Source: UBA10427 sp003500135
GTDB lineage: Bacteria; Bacteroidota; Bacteroidia; Cytophagales; Cyclobacteriaceae
Length of the DNA: 49,538 bases
Assembly: GCA_963966275.1 (NCBI GenBank)
Contig: CAWZYQ010000007.1
Location: 1-49,538 of the forward strand
Direction: 5' to 3'
Position numbers and translations under genes: made by a program
The notes under the pieces: model-generated
Seen by the model: only the letters and a program-made list of their open reading frames with translations
Told to the model about the DNA's origin: nothing
Database searches by the model: none
Part shown: one piece after another, positions 1 to 9,001 of the stretch
How positions within the stretch are numbered: position 1 is the stretch's first letter
Layout: each line of letters begins with the position of its first letter

Positions 1-87
1 AATTAGCTTTTTTGACAAATAAATGATTAGTAGAAATTCCAGGGTATGAGATTTGTCTTGTTTGATTATGGCTGGAATGAATGGACT

Positions 88-1095
88 TTATTGTGCATTT
101 TTAAGCGCATCTGTTCCCTGCGAAAGGTATTTGCTGTCTTTCATGATCATCACTTCCCAAAAACCTTTCAAAAACCCAAGACCATATCCACACAGCTGAC
201 AAATGGCTGCCCAAATACTTAATGTGGCAACCTTAAGATTTTTTTCTACAATCAGCGCTTCACTAAATATGAGTAAGAGGTAGAATAGAAGAGGTGCCAA
301 AAGCCACCATTTCCAAAATATTAACATTGAAAGCATGCTCAGAATCAGAAAGATGAAAAAGGCAGTAGGGAAAAGAAAAAAGGGCCGAAAGGTATCAGGG
401 TGTTTTTGTGTTAACAGTATACGACCATAGCCAAAATTTTTTACCTGTCTGAAGAATTTTTTAAAGCTCACCCGTCTTTTGTGGTAAACAAAGCATTCGG
501 GAATTAGCACTACCTTATAGCCCGCTTTATGCATTTGTATGGCAAGATCGGTGTCTTCAGCGAGCATTATATTCGGGTAACCTCCCGTGGCTTCAAATAC
601 TTCCTTTTTCAATCCCATGTTAAAGCTTCTTGGATTGAATTTTTCCAATGCCTTTTTTCTTCCCCTGATTCCGCCCGTAGTAAATAAAGACGTCATGGTA
701 TGGCTTATGGCTTTTTGCAATTCATTAAAATCGGGATGCGCCTTGTCGGGCCCGCCAAAGGCATCAATTTCATGAGTTTGAATGTATTGATCCAGGAAAC
801 TCAGATAGTGTTTAGGAAGCATGGCATCGCTGTCAAAAATCAACAACCAAGCGCCTTCTGCTTGTTTCATACCATAGTTTCGCGTATCGCCCGGGCCGGA
901 ATTGTCTTTGTAAAAATATCTCGTCTTAAATTTATTCTTATATGCGTCTACTACATCGATACATCGAATATTTGATCCGTCCTCAACAACTAAAACTTCA
1001 AAGTCACGAAATTCCTGCTGATCGATCGAATCAAGCAATTCATGCACCTCTTCCGGTCGATTATATACAGGTACGATTATGGAAAAACGGGGCAT
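88..1095 (-). CDS. Family 2 glycosyltransferase with C-terminal membrane segments
   Basis: Probable inverting glycosyltransferase that adds a sugar to a lipid-linked or polysaccharide acceptor at the inner membrane. The 335-residue protein opens with the GT-A Rossmann start of the family (SIIVPVYNRPEEV) and carries the metal/nucleotide-sugar DxD motif as D88-S89-D90. About three hydrophobic segments fill residues 235-320, so it is membrane anchored. It is the last gene of the long minus-strand run, 14 bases after a second family-2 transferase, which suggests that the two act in one glycan pathway. Donor and acceptor cannot be read from the sequence. No terminator hairpin is visible in the 87 bases between its stop and the window edge. 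Confidence 0.88.
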   Translation of the reverse strand: MPRFSIIVPVYNRPEEVHELLDSIDQQEFRDFEVLVVEDGSNIRCIDVVDAYKNKFKTRYFYKDNSGPGDTRNYGMKQAEGAWLLIFDSDAMLPKHYLSFLDQYIQTHEIDAFGGPDKAHPDFNELQKAISHTMTSLFTTGGIRGRKKALEKFNPRSFNMGLKKEVFEATGGYPNIMLAEDTDLAIQMHKAGYKVVLIPECFVYHKRRVSFKKFFRQVKNFGYGRILLTQKHPDTFRPFFLFPTAFFIFLILSMLSMLIFWKWWLLAPLLFYLLLIFSEALIVEKNLKVATLSIWAAICQLCGYGLGFLKGFWEVMIMKDSKYLSQGTDALKNAQ

Positions 1096-1109
1096 AGTAT
1101 CCAGTCAGG

Positions 1110-2093
1110 TTAGCTAACTTTTTTGTCTGGTTTAGGTTTATGATGTCTGGTTTGTTCCACGATTAAATATTTGCTGTCTTTTTCGGCGTGGAGGGTAAAC
1201 ATTTCGGCGATAAAGCCGGTAAGAAATAACTGTACACCAATTATTAAAGCCACAAGTGCCAGAAAAAACAATGGTTGATCTACCACATCGCGAACAGGTA
1301 ATTTATGATATAAACCCCATAACTTACGGCCAATAATGCCTACAGCAATTATAAAACCCGCGATGAAGGATAATGTGCCCATGGTTCCGAAAAAATGCAT
1401 CGGGCTTTTTCTGTATCGCGAAACAAATGTGACCGACAATAAATCGAGAAACCCAAAAATGAACCGCTCGAAACCAAACTTGGTTATACCATATTTGCGA
1501 GGGCGGTGCGTTACTATTTTTTCACCGATGTGGTTAAAGCCTTGCCATTTGGCGATAACAGGGATATAACGGTGCATTTCGCCATATACCGAAATGTTTT
1601 TGACCACTAACTTGCGGTAGGCTTTCAGTCCGCAATTAAAGTCATGAAGCTTGATGCCGGAGATTTTACCCGTTACAAAGTTGAAAAACCTGGACGGGAT
1701 TGTCTTGCTGATCGGGTCGTGACGCTTTTTTTTCCAACCTGAAACAAGGTCGAAACCATGTTTGGTCACCATATCATAAAGCTCAGGTATTTCATCCGGG
1801 CTATCCTGCAGGTCGGCGTCCATGGTAATGACCACCTCACCTTCAGCTTCTTTGAACCCTGTATTAAGCGCTGCAGATTTACCGTAGTTTCGATTAAAGC
1901 GAAATCCGCGAATATTGGGGTTGCTAACAGAAATTTTACTCATGATGTGCCAGGAAGCATCTGCGCTGCCATCATCAATGAGAATGACTTCATAAGAAAG
2001 ACCGTGTGATGTGCACACACGGTCTATCCATTCACAAAGTTCATCTAATGATTCTTCTTCGTTAAATACCGGTACGACTACTGATATATCCAA
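1110..2093 (-). CDS. DPM1/GtrB-like family 2 glycosyltransferase
   Basis: Likely transfers a sugar from a nucleotide donor to a polyprenyl phosphate, like bacterial GtrB/ArnC or dolichol-phosphate mannose synthases. The 327-residue protein begins DISVVVPVFNEEESL and has the DxD motif as D92-A93-D94 followed by LQDSPDEIP, which is typical of this subgroup. Two strong membrane helices lie at about residues 230-305, followed by a short basic tail, the usual GtrB topology. The gene starts 1 base after the stop of the DUF4199 gene upstream and ends 14 bases before another glycosyltransferase, so co-expression is very likely. Substrate is unknown. Confidence 0.9.
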   Translation of the reverse strand: MDISVVVPVFNEEESLDELCEWIDRVCTSHGLSYEVILIDDGSADASWHIMSKISVSNPNIRGFRFNRNYGKSAALNTGFKEAEGEVVITMDADLQDSPDEIPELYDMVTKHGFDLVSGWKKKRHDPISKTIPSRFFNFVTGKISGIKLHDFNCGLKAYRKLVVKNISVYGEMHRYIPVIAKWQGFNHIGEKIVTHRPRKYGITKFGFERFIFGFLDLLSVTFVSRYRKSPMHFFGTMGTLSFIAGFIIAVGIIGRKLWGLYHKLPVRDVVDQPLFFLALVALIIGVQLFLTGFIAEMFTLHAEKDSKYLIVEQTRHHKPKPDKKVS

Positions 2094-2094
2094 A

Positions 2095-2631
2095 TTATTC
2101 TACTTCAGGTTTGCTCTTTTTAAAGATTGCTCCAAATATAAGGGAAATGATCAAGCTGAAAACAAGGAAGTTAATAGAATTAGATTTTAACATACTCCCA
2201 GTACTAAATTGATCTTCTTCCTCTAATTCCGCAAGTGTTTTATCAATTTGATCTTCAGGTGCTCCCATACTGGTCATCATCCTTTCCGTCATTTCAATTG
2301 TTGCATCTTTCAAGGTGTCCGGTAAAGTTGGGTCAATCACACTAAAGAGTAATATGGTGAAAGCAGTACCAATAATCCCTGAAATTATACTCATTACAAA
2401 GACACTTAAGAAGGCATTTTTAAAGGTCAGGTATCCTCCTACTTCTTTTCGATAGGACAATGTAGCCCAAATCAACAATCCGATGCTTATTAGAAGGCTG
2501 ATAGCTAAATTCCAAAACGACACCATCATTGTGATGTCAACGACATATAAAATTACAGTGTAAATGATGCTCACCAATGAAATGATGACACCATACTTAA
2601 GAAGTTTTTTGAATTGAAATTGATTTTCCAT
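2095..2631 (-). CDS. DUF4199 family membrane protein (copy 1)
   Basis: Uncharacterised inner-membrane protein of the Bacteroidota DUF4199 family. In 178 residues it shows four hydrophobic helices (about 13-33, 38-60, 73-100 and 150-168). A charged, acidic loop at about 105-145 contains two EMTERMM/EEED-like patches and lies between helices 3 and 4. It directly follows a second, diverged DUF4199 gene, so this is a tandem pair that could form a hetero-oligomer. The neighbours are glycosyltransferases downstream and the dihydroorotase-like gene upstream. No catalytic motif is visible and function is unknown. Confidence 0.8.
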   Translation of the reverse strand: MENQFQFKKLLKYGVIISLVSIIYTVILYVVDITMMVSFWNLAISLLISIGLLIWATLSYRKEVGGYLTFKNAFLSVFVMSIISGIIGTAFTILLFSVIDPTLPDTLKDATIEMTERMMTSMGAPEDQIDKTLAELEEEDQFSTGSMLKSNSINFLVFSLIISLIFGAIFKKSKPEVE

Positions 2632-2644
2632 GGCAATTGGTTTT

Positions 2645-3163
2645 TTATTTCCTTAAAATAATTGAAAAAACAATAGTAAGAAACAATCCTACAATGCATT
2701 TTTTAGTAAAATCATCTACCGGCAAATGAATTTTTTTCATGCCGCGCGTTTTTTTCAGGGTTGCATTGAAGGATTCTTCCCCGAACTGTTCCAATAATGC
2801 TTCTTTTTTATCTAATAAATCAGCAACGCTATTCGATACAAAGTCTTGAAATAAGGCATCATCAACAAAATAAACAATAATAAATACACAAATGGCAGAT
2901 AACAGGGCTATAATGACATATGTGGCGATACCGATACTCATACCCTGCCAGAAGCGAAGCTTTCTCTGGTTGTAATAATCCTTGAATTCCCTTATTCCAA
3001 AAAAAATAAAAATAGGAATGATGAAAACATCGGCAATCCGGATGGTAACCAATGGATTTTTATCCAGCAGATAAAGGGCCACAAATAGTGCTATACTCAC
3101 CAGGCCGCCCACTGAGCCAAAGCGTAAAGGCACCCTTACATATGGGGAATTCATTCTGATCAT
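2645..3163 (-). CDS. DUF4199 family membrane protein (copy 2)
   Basis: Second member of the tandem DUF4199 pair, 172 residues, with the same plan as its neighbour: four hydrophobic helices (about 15-32, 41-56, 75-97 and 155-170) and a charged loop at about 105-145 before the last helix. The start is supported by an ATGA overlap: its ATG shares bases with the TGA of the dihydroorotase-like gene, so translation is probably coupled. A second ATG lies three codons downstream. Sequence identity to the neighbouring copy looks low, so the duplication is old. Function is unknown. Confidence 0.75.
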   Translation of the reverse strand: MIRMNSPYVRVPLRFGSVGGLVSIALFVALYLLDKNPLVTIRIADVFIIPIFIFFGIREFKDYYNQRKLRFWQGMSIGIATYVIIALLSAICVFIIVYFVDDALFQDFVSNSVADLLDKKEALLEQFGEESFNATLKKTRGMKKIHLPVDDFTKKCIVGLFLTIVFSIILRK

Positions 3164-4437
3164 GGTTTCACAAAATGATTAATGTGATGATGCGTTCCAT
3201 TGATTGCACCAATTACTTTTCCTTTAAGTTCCTGGCCCAACTGGGGTGAGTTATGCGATTTGGACAGGTTATTCGCTCCACCGTACCACCACGTATCATC
3301 TGGGTCGAAAGCTGTTATTTCAGCGCGATTGCCGGTTTCAATGGTTGGTGTTTCCAGTCCTAAAACAGTACGGGGGCCATATGTCAGTTTATCGATAAAA
3401 AGCTCAAGGTCATTTCCATCACTGGCAGTTACTATGTTAGGGAAAACCGTTTGCAGGCTTAGCATGCCATAGTCGGCCAGGTCAAATTCCAGCTTTTTGC
3501 ATTCTTCATCTTGTGGCTCATGCGCAGAAACAATGGCATTGATCGTTCCTTCTTTTACGCCTTTTATCAGGTTTCTCTGGTCGCTCTTTTCGCGCAAAGG
3601 TGGATTCACCTTGTAATTTGTATCGTAGTCATGCAGTAAAGAATCATCGAAAACCAGTTGATATGCGGCAACATCACAACTCACTTTGGCGCCCTTCTTT
3701 TTTGCTTTTTTAATTATTTTCACCGCCTTCTCGGTAGAAATTGTGCTAAAATGAATCCGGCCACCGGCGTAATTGAGCAGGTTCAAATCGCGAATGATCA
3801 TGATCTCTTCAGAAAGCGAAGGCATGCCCTTCATTCCCAAAACAGTGCTCTGCTCCCCTTCGTGCATACTTGCAAATGCTGTTAGGCGCTTGTCCTCAGG
3901 ACGGTTAATCAGCAAGCCCCCGGTTTTTTGAAGGTACATGAGTGTTTTCACCAAGATATCGGTATTCCATATGGGCATATGTCCGTCGGTAAAAACCAAT
4001 GCCCCGGCATGATACATATCGAGCATTTCTGTGAGGTCTGAGCCTTTACAATCGATGGTGACGGCCCCGGAAGGATAGACCTTAACCGTCTGCTGGCCAT
4101 TGAATCGCTGAAGATAATTGATGTCGTTTTTGTTTTGGATTACCGGTTTGGTATTGGGTACCGGCACAACTGCTGTAAATCCCGAAGCAGCAGCTAGTTT
4201 TAAACCATTGAATAGATCTTCCTTATATTCATAACCTGGGTCGCAAAAATTAGCCCTTAGGTCAAACCAGCCCGGTGATACCGTTAGGTTGTCACTCCTT
4301 ATCACTTCAGCATCCGCTTTTTGAATACTTCCTATCTTTTCGATAATGCCCTGGTCATTGATCAGTATATCTTTTTTAGAAAGATGATGAGTAGAATGTT
4401 GATCTACAATGGTTGCCGATTTTAACAGAAAGCTCAT
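3160..4437 (-). CDS. Dihydroorotase homologue lacking metal ligands (PyrC'-like)
   Basis: The 425-residue protein has the full amidohydrolase fold of class I dihydroorotases, which close the ring of dihydroorotate in pyrimidine synthesis. However, the metal-binding signatures are broken. The usual D-x-H-x-H near the N-terminus reads D59-L-R61-A-N63. The usual H-V-S-T histidine is T232. The PHH motif is AAYQ (257-260). The catalytic Asp of the TDHAPH motif is Ala305. Loss at all these sites is the pattern of non-catalytic PyrC' subunits, which in Pseudomonas support the assembly of aspartate transcarbamoylase. A structural role with PyrB is my inference; pyrB is not in the window. It starts 1 base after the VWA gene and overlaps DUF4199 by 4 bases. 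Confidence 0.82.
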   Translation of the reverse strand: MSFLLKSATIVDQHSTHHLSKKDILINDQGIIEKIGSIQKADAEVIRSDNLTVSPGWFDLRANFCDPGYEYKEDLFNGLKLAAASGFTAVVPVPNTKPVIQNKNDINYLQRFNGQQTVKVYPSGAVTIDCKGSDLTEMLDMYHAGALVFTDGHMPIWNTDILVKTLMYLQKTGGLLINRPEDKRLTAFASMHEGEQSTVLGMKGMPSLSEEIMIIRDLNLLNYAGGRIHFSTISTEKAVKIIKKAKKKGAKVSCDVAAYQLVFDDSLLHDYDTNYKVNPPLREKSDQRNLIKGVKEGTINAIVSAHEPQDEECKKLEFDLADYGMLSLQTVFPNIVTASDGNDLELFIDKLTYGPRTVLGLETPTIETGNRAEITAFDPDDTWWYGGANNLSKSHNSPQLGQELKGKVIGAINGTHHHINHFVKP

Positions 4438-4438
4438 A

Positions 4439-6457
4439 TCACTTAATAAATCTTATAATCAGTATTTCCGCCAACAAAAAGAATAACGCGACGATCAAAG
4501 CGTATTGCCATAAACTTATGCCAAAACGGCTTTCTTTTATTTCATTTGCTACAGATGCACGTGCTTCGGGCTCAAAAATCGTTACATTTTCTTGTAAAGC
4601 AAAAGCTTCATTCAATTCTTGTATGGAGTATTGCTTAAGGTCAGATTCAATTTTGTTATGATTAAAGGCAATTAACGCCACTTCATTGTCATAAAGCAGT
4701 ACTTTATAAAATCCTGGGCTGACGCTGAATGGAGGCAGTTCAAAATATACCTGGTCATTTACAAATTGCTGAATGGGGATAATTTCTTCGTCCTGATCAA
4801 CGGGTTGAATTTTAACAAGCTGTTGGACGCTGATGCTGTCGAGCGTTAAAAAACCGTTGGGCTCATCGATTCTATAATACAGGTTTTGAAATTGCGTTTT
4901 GCTTTGAAGTGCAATTTTGTACATCGTCGGCACAAATATCGCATGACGCTGAAAATTGGTATAATCTGCTCGCAATGGACTTGATAAAGCGTACACATTA
5001 CCGGTAGCTTTACTGAACCGTGAGAGAAATGGTTGGCCATTTCGTAGTGATAAGAGGTTTTGTCTCAATCCACCCCAACTTACCACTGATCTTGCCGCGG
5101 GCATATCAATGCGATCAGTGGCAGACTCGAATATGTTTTCGAAAAAAGGATTGTCGAGGTCAGGCGGAGCAATATCTGTTTTTTCTGCACCTGGTCCATC
5201 AATGCCCTGGTATCCTGGCACGAGCGCCGATAGCTGATCCAGCGCCGTGGAAGAAGGAATGATCAACAGGTCACCACCTGACTGAATATAACTCTCCAAC
5301 CTGTTTAATAGAGCTTCCGATAAGGTGTTGAGTTCGTTGAGTACCACCAGGTCAGATCGACTTAGCTTTTCATAGTCTACATTATTCACATTTTGTCTGT
5401 CCAATCGGAAAAGCGCCTCATTTTCAAATACTTTACCTATTTCCTGTGGTGCATTTTCATCATGTATTTCCAAAATGCTCACTTGCTGGCTTTGGGCCAT
5501 AATGAAATAAAAGTCATTATCAAAAACCGTGGGATAGTCTTCAATGGAAATCCGGCATGAATTGAAATTTTCCAGCGAGGTACTTATGTCAAAACTGATT
5601 TCAGCCAGTTTTCCACCTTCAACCGTTACACTTGCCGAGGCAGCCTGAATTTGATTGATAAAAAACCTCACAAGCACATCATTTTTTGTGGAGGCGCCTG
5701 TATTTTTTAGCATAACATTAAGCTGGTTGTTTTTACCTTCAGCTGAAAGAAATGGCCTCTCGAGATATACAGAGTCAATGTAAATATTTTCAGCGCTCTC
5801 AAGCGACACCGGTGAAAGGGTATATCGGTTGATGGTATCAGGTTGAGATGGAACAATCGTTTCATGAACTGATTTTTGAAAATCCGATACCAAAAAAACA
5901 TCTTTTGCCTGGGGTGATTGTGCCATCATTTTTTCCATTGCCTCGTACACCTTACCCATTGACATCGAGTTAGGTGAAACCTTTATCTCTGTCACATACT
6001 CTTTCAATTCATCTTTTTTCATCCCTCCGAAAGAGCGGCTGTCAAAATCGTTCGTGATCAGGGCGTAACGTGTGTTTGCGGGGTATGCATTAGCGATCTG
6101 ATCAATATAGCCTGCCGCAAGATCAATGGCGCGCAGTCCTTCAGCGTGGTAACTGGTCATGCTGAATGAATTATCCAGATAAATGACCACCTCACCATTG
6201 CCCTGGGGCTGATTTTCACCAATTAAAAAAGGCTGGGCAAATGCAAGCGCCAGAAAGGCTAAAAATAGCATTCTACTCATTAAAATGAGATAATGCTTAA
6301 TTTTCCTTTTAGCTGTACTTGCTTCGTTTACCTTACGAAGCATGGCGGTATTGGAAAAATAAATTTTTTTGGCTTTTCTGAAATTGAAAAGGTGAATGAT
6401 AACAGGCACAATTAGTGTGAAAAGTGCCCATAAAAAAGTAGGGTAAAGAAATTTCAT
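4439..6457 (-). CDS. BatA-type N-terminal / von Willebrand A domain membrane protein
   Basis: Large membrane protein resembling BatA. The start chosen (672 residues) is the conserved MKFLYPTFLWAL, giving a first helix at 5-22; an in-frame ATG 24 codons upstream abuts the GntP stop but adds a non-hydrophobic extension. A second helix lies at about 56-78. The VWA domain follows, with the MIDAS motif D95-x-S97-x-S99 intact. A long extracytoplasmic region and one C-terminal helix (LWQYALIVALFFLLAEI) complete the protein. Bat proteins of Bacteroidota are tied to stress tolerance together with MoxR ATPases, but none is encoded nearby, so this is a stand-alone copy. Its role is unproven; binding of a protein or metal-bridged ligand in the periplasm is likely. 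Confidence 0.85.
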   Translation of the reverse strand: MKFLYPTFLWALFTLIVPVIIHLFNFRKAKKIYFSNTAMLRKVNEASTAKRKIKHYLILMSRMLFLAFLALAFAQPFLIGENQPQGNGEVVIYLDNSFSMTSYHAEGLRAIDLAAGYIDQIANAYPANTRYALITNDFDSRSFGGMKKDELKEYVTEIKVSPNSMSMGKVYEAMEKMMAQSPQAKDVFLVSDFQKSVHETIVPSQPDTINRYTLSPVSLESAENIYIDSVYLERPFLSAEGKNNQLNVMLKNTGASTKNDVLVRFFINQIQAASASVTVEGGKLAEISFDISTSLENFNSCRISIEDYPTVFDNDFYFIMAQSQQVSILEIHDENAPQEIGKVFENEALFRLDRQNVNNVDYEKLSRSDLVVLNELNTLSEALLNRLESYIQSGGDLLIIPSSTALDQLSALVPGYQGIDGPGAEKTDIAPPDLDNPFFENIFESATDRIDMPAARSVVSWGGLRQNLLSLRNGQPFLSRFSKATGNVYALSSPLRADYTNFQRHAIFVPTMYKIALQSKTQFQNLYYRIDEPNGFLTLDSISVQQLVKIQPVDQDEEIIPIQQFVNDQVYFELPPFSVSPGFYKVLLYDNEVALIAFNHNKIESDLKQYSIQELNEAFALQENVTIFEPEARASVANEIKESRFGISLWQYALIVALFFLLAEILIIRFIK

Positions 6458-6529
6458 CTGCTGTAAATCTAATAAATCATTTATTCCGGCAAAAGCAGTT
6501 TGATACTTCTCGAATGTGATAGAACCCAT

Positions 6530-7891
6530 TTACATCCAAAATGATATGAAAAGGGTGGCTAAAAAGGTAATGAGGCCTTGTATTATTGTTGCAGCGCTAA
6601 AGGCAAAATAACCCTGGCGCGTGGTGAGTTTGCTAAATTGAGTAACCACCCAAAAGTAACTGTCGTTGGCATGGGAAAAGGTCATGGAGCCTGCACCGGT
6701 GGCCAGGACTACCAGTGTGCGTCCCATGGTAGTAGCTAATTGTAACTCAGCCAGTAAGGGGGCCATAATTGCCGAGGTAGTTATTAAGGCAACAGTAGAG
6801 GAGCCCTGGGATGTTTTCATTATCGCTGCTAAAAGAAATGGAAGCGCCAGGCCCAATGACGGATCAAGTAATTCCCTACTAAGCATACTCCCGATTTCTG
6901 TTGCCTTCAAAATAAAACCAAATGCTCCGCCGGCACCTGTAATCAACAAAATAGGCGCTGCTGCTTTAATGCCTTCGGTAATCCAATCGTGTAGTGTTTC
7001 TTTATTTAACACAGGAAGCAGTGGAATGCATGAAAACAACCCTATTAACAGCGCGTTAAGAGGATTGCCAAGTGTGACAAACCATTGAAACAGCGTTCCC
7101 GTTCCAAGTGGATGCGTCGGATACGATGCTACGGTACCTAAAGTAATTAAAACAATGGGGGCAAGAATGGGAGTCAGCGCTTTATATCCTTTGGGCAATG
7201 GATTTTCTGCAAGATTATCTGAAATATTTTTCATGGCCTGTGCTTCAGCATCCTCTTTTGTTTTCATTTTCTTGCCCATAAAAACAGCCCAGACGTATCC
7301 TGCCATCATTCCAGTGATGCCCACGAGGCCACCAAACAAAATAACCCAGCCCAAATGTTGGGTTAACTGTAAATTTCCTGCTGCTGCGATAGGTCCGGGG
7401 GTGGGAGGAACAAAGGTGTGCGCGGCATATAGGCCGGTTGCAAGTGCAATGCTCATGGAAATGGCAGGCTTGCCGGTTCTGTTGATCAATGACTTTTTTA
7501 GCGCTGAAAGAATGATATATGCGGAATCACAAAAAACCGGGATGGAAACAATAAACCCAATGCAAGACAATGCCAGGGTGGGATTATATCGGCCTACACT
7601 CCTCAATAGCATTTCTGCCAGCTTCAAAGCGGCCCCCGACTTTTCAAGAATTATGCCCATTATTGTACCCACGATAATGATTAGCCCTATTTGCTGCAAA
7701 ATCGTACCGAACCCTTCTCCGACCAACGGGGCTACTTCTGCCGGAGGTATGCCCGCACCAAAAGCTACTACTATGCTGACAAGTAAAAGGACTAAAAAGG
7801 GATGAATTTTAAATAGTGTGGTACCCACAATGATCAAAGTGATTGCCGATACTAAAATCAAGGCCATTGTAGCTACTTCAGGCATGGGCAT
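6530..7891 (-). CDS. GntP family permease (gluconate:H+ symporter type)
   Basis: Inner-membrane permease of the GntP family, which imports gluconate or related hydroxy acids with protons. The 453-residue length fits the family (about 440-450). Hydrophobic helices run throughout. Family-like features include the HTFVPPTPGPIAAA segment near residue 160, and MKTSQGSSTVALITT and SHANDSYFWVV in the C-terminal half. The stop is directly followed by the start codon used for the longer form of the VWA gene, and the gene starts 2 bases after the DeoC-like stop. No gluconate kinase or dehydrogenase is nearby, so the substrate is open. Its partner may be the DeoC-like protein. Confidence 0.9.
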   Translation of the reverse strand: MPMPEVATMALILVSAITLIIVGTTLFKIHPFLVLLLVSIVVAFGAGIPPAEVAPLVGEGFGTILQQIGLIIIVGTIMGIILEKSGAALKLAEMLLRSVGRYNPTLALSCIGFIVSIPVFCDSAYIILSALKKSLINRTGKPAISMSIALATGLYAAHTFVPPTPGPIAAAGNLQLTQHLGWVILFGGLVGITGMMAGYVWAVFMGKKMKTKEDAEAQAMKNISDNLAENPLPKGYKALTPILAPIVLITLGTVASYPTHPLGTGTLFQWFVTLGNPLNALLIGLFSCIPLLPVLNKETLHDWITEGIKAAAPILLITGAGGAFGFILKATEIGSMLSRELLDPSLGLALPFLLAAIMKTSQGSSTVALITTSAIMAPLLAELQLATTMGRTLVVLATGAGSMTFSHANDSYFWVVTQFSKLTTRQGYFAFSAATIIQGLITFLATLFISFWM

Positions 7892-7893
7892 TT

Positions 7894-8547
7894 TTAGTTA
7901 ATAGCCAGCTGTTTACTGAATATCTGGTTTTTGTTTTTAAGTTGGGGCTTTTTCGGCACTTCACTGAAATAGATCAGGGTTTCTTCAGATAGTTCACGAA
8001 GCATGATTTCAAAAACATGATGTGTATTTTCGGTATTACTTTTTGGTCTTGGAGACATTTGGTCCAAGAGTTGTATCCCATCCACGCCATATTTTTCGAT
8101 CCACTTTGGTATTTGATAATATTCTAATGACTCAAAACAGCCCGGGAAAAAGCCGGGTACCAGGGTTTTTTTATTGTAATGCGCCACATCTACCAGGCCC
8201 TTAATCTCCTGTTCCATATAATTCCAATTCTGTGACAGCCATTTGCCAAGGTTCAGTATTCCCAGAATTTCATCTGCTCCATCTACAATAGCTTTTTTGG
8301 CCTCGAGATATTTGATTTCAGAATATTGCTGACCATAAGGAAAACCCACAGCCACCCTAAGTTTGGTTTTACTGTTTTTCAGTATTGTGCCCAGATTCTT
8401 TACACAGGCAGTATTAACGGTAATTGCATGAAGTTCAGACTTTACAGCCTCTTTGGCGTAATTTATCACTTCATCATCAGTGAGCAACTGGTTGGCAAGG
8501 TATAGGTCACGCAGCCTATTGTCGTTTTGGTTTTTATGTACAACCAT
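7894..8547 (-). CDS. DeoC-like (deoxyribose-phosphate aldolase family) protein lacking catalytic residues
   Basis: The 217-residue protein aligns with the TIM-barrel aldolase DeoC through VNTACVKNLG, VAVGFPYGQQYSEIKYLEAK and DGADEILGILNLG. However, the active site is missing. The catalytic Asp after the ADE motif is Leu95. The Schiff-base Lys of the FIKTSTG motif is Gln139 (context GVDGIQLLDQ). The second Lys of the GFKPAGG motif is absent because the C-terminus diverges after about residue 165. It cannot work as a normal Schiff-base aldolase. The gene begins immediately after the DUF1232 stop (TAA then ATG) and precedes the GntP permease by 2 bases. A sensing or sugar-phosphate-binding role is only a guess. 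Confidence 0.75.
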   Translation of the reverse strand: MVVHKNQNDNRLRDLYLANQLLTDDEVINYAKEAVKSELHAITVNTACVKNLGTILKNSKTKLRVAVGFPYGQQYSEIKYLEAKKAIVDGADEILGILNLGKWLSQNWNYMEQEIKGLVDVAHYNKKTLVPGFFPGCFESLEYYQIPKWIEKYGVDGIQLLDQMSPRPKSNTENTHHVFEIMLRELSEETLIYFSEVPKKPQLKNKNQIFSKQLAIN

Positions 8548-8985
8548 TTATTGATCGTTTTCAGGAGTATTCACTGGCGTTTCTTCCGTTTTGGCAGCAA
8601 TATAAAACTGCTCAAAATCTTCGACATCACTGCGCACACTTTTGTAAATCCATAATAAGGCTGCGATGTCATCGGCAAATCCCAGCACTGGTATAAAGTC
8701 AGGGATCACATCCAAAGGGATCAGAAAATAGAGCACGCCACCGGTAATGGCCAGAAGTGTTTGCCAGGGAACAATTCTGTATTCACCTTTAATATATGCC
8801 TGGATCATTCTTATGAATGTTACCAAGACGTGGGCCCCTTCTTTTATTGCCCCGGACTCCACTCCAATAGCGTTGAGTTTGTCAGAGGCTTTTGAAGCCA
8901 GTTTTTCCAGTTTTTCGGGACTATTGGCTATTTTAGATGCCCTTTCAGATAGGGCTGATAAATATCTTTTTACTTTTTCTCGCAT
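8548..8985 (-). CDS. YkvA/DUF1232 family membrane protein
   Basis: Small membrane protein of the DUF1232 (YkvA) family. In 145 residues it has a charged N-terminal helical region and then the family core (WQTLLAITGGVLYFLIPLDVIPDF, continuing to GFADDIAALLWIYKSV) at about residues 80-125, with the diagnostic proline-rich PLDVIPD motif between two hydrophobic stretches. The acidic C-terminus is likely disordered. It sits between a small membrane protein and the DeoC-like gene in the same run. The biochemical function of the family is not established. Confidence 0.85.
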   Translation of the reverse strand: MREKVKRYLSALSERASKIANSPEKLEKLASKASDKLNAIGVESGAIKEGAHVLVTFIRMIQAYIKGEYRIVPWQTLLAITGGVLYFLIPLDVIPDFIPVLGFADDIAALLWIYKSVRSDVEDFEQFYIAAKTEETPVNTPENDQ

Positions 8986-9001
8986 ATCTTTGATTTAAGC
9001 G

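Noticed and set aside
1..87. Possible start or end of another gene at the left edge
   Set aside because: A short minus-strand ATG frame stops after ten codons and no plus-strand frame of useful length is present.
6458..6529. 24-codon N-terminal extension of the VWA protein
   Set aside because: It abuts the GntP stop, but the conserved BatA start with its hydrophobic helix is at 6457.
7155..7805. A 216-codon plus-strand open frame
   Set aside because: It lies entirely antisense to the GntP gene, has no recognisable domain and shows the composition of a mirrored membrane-protein gene.
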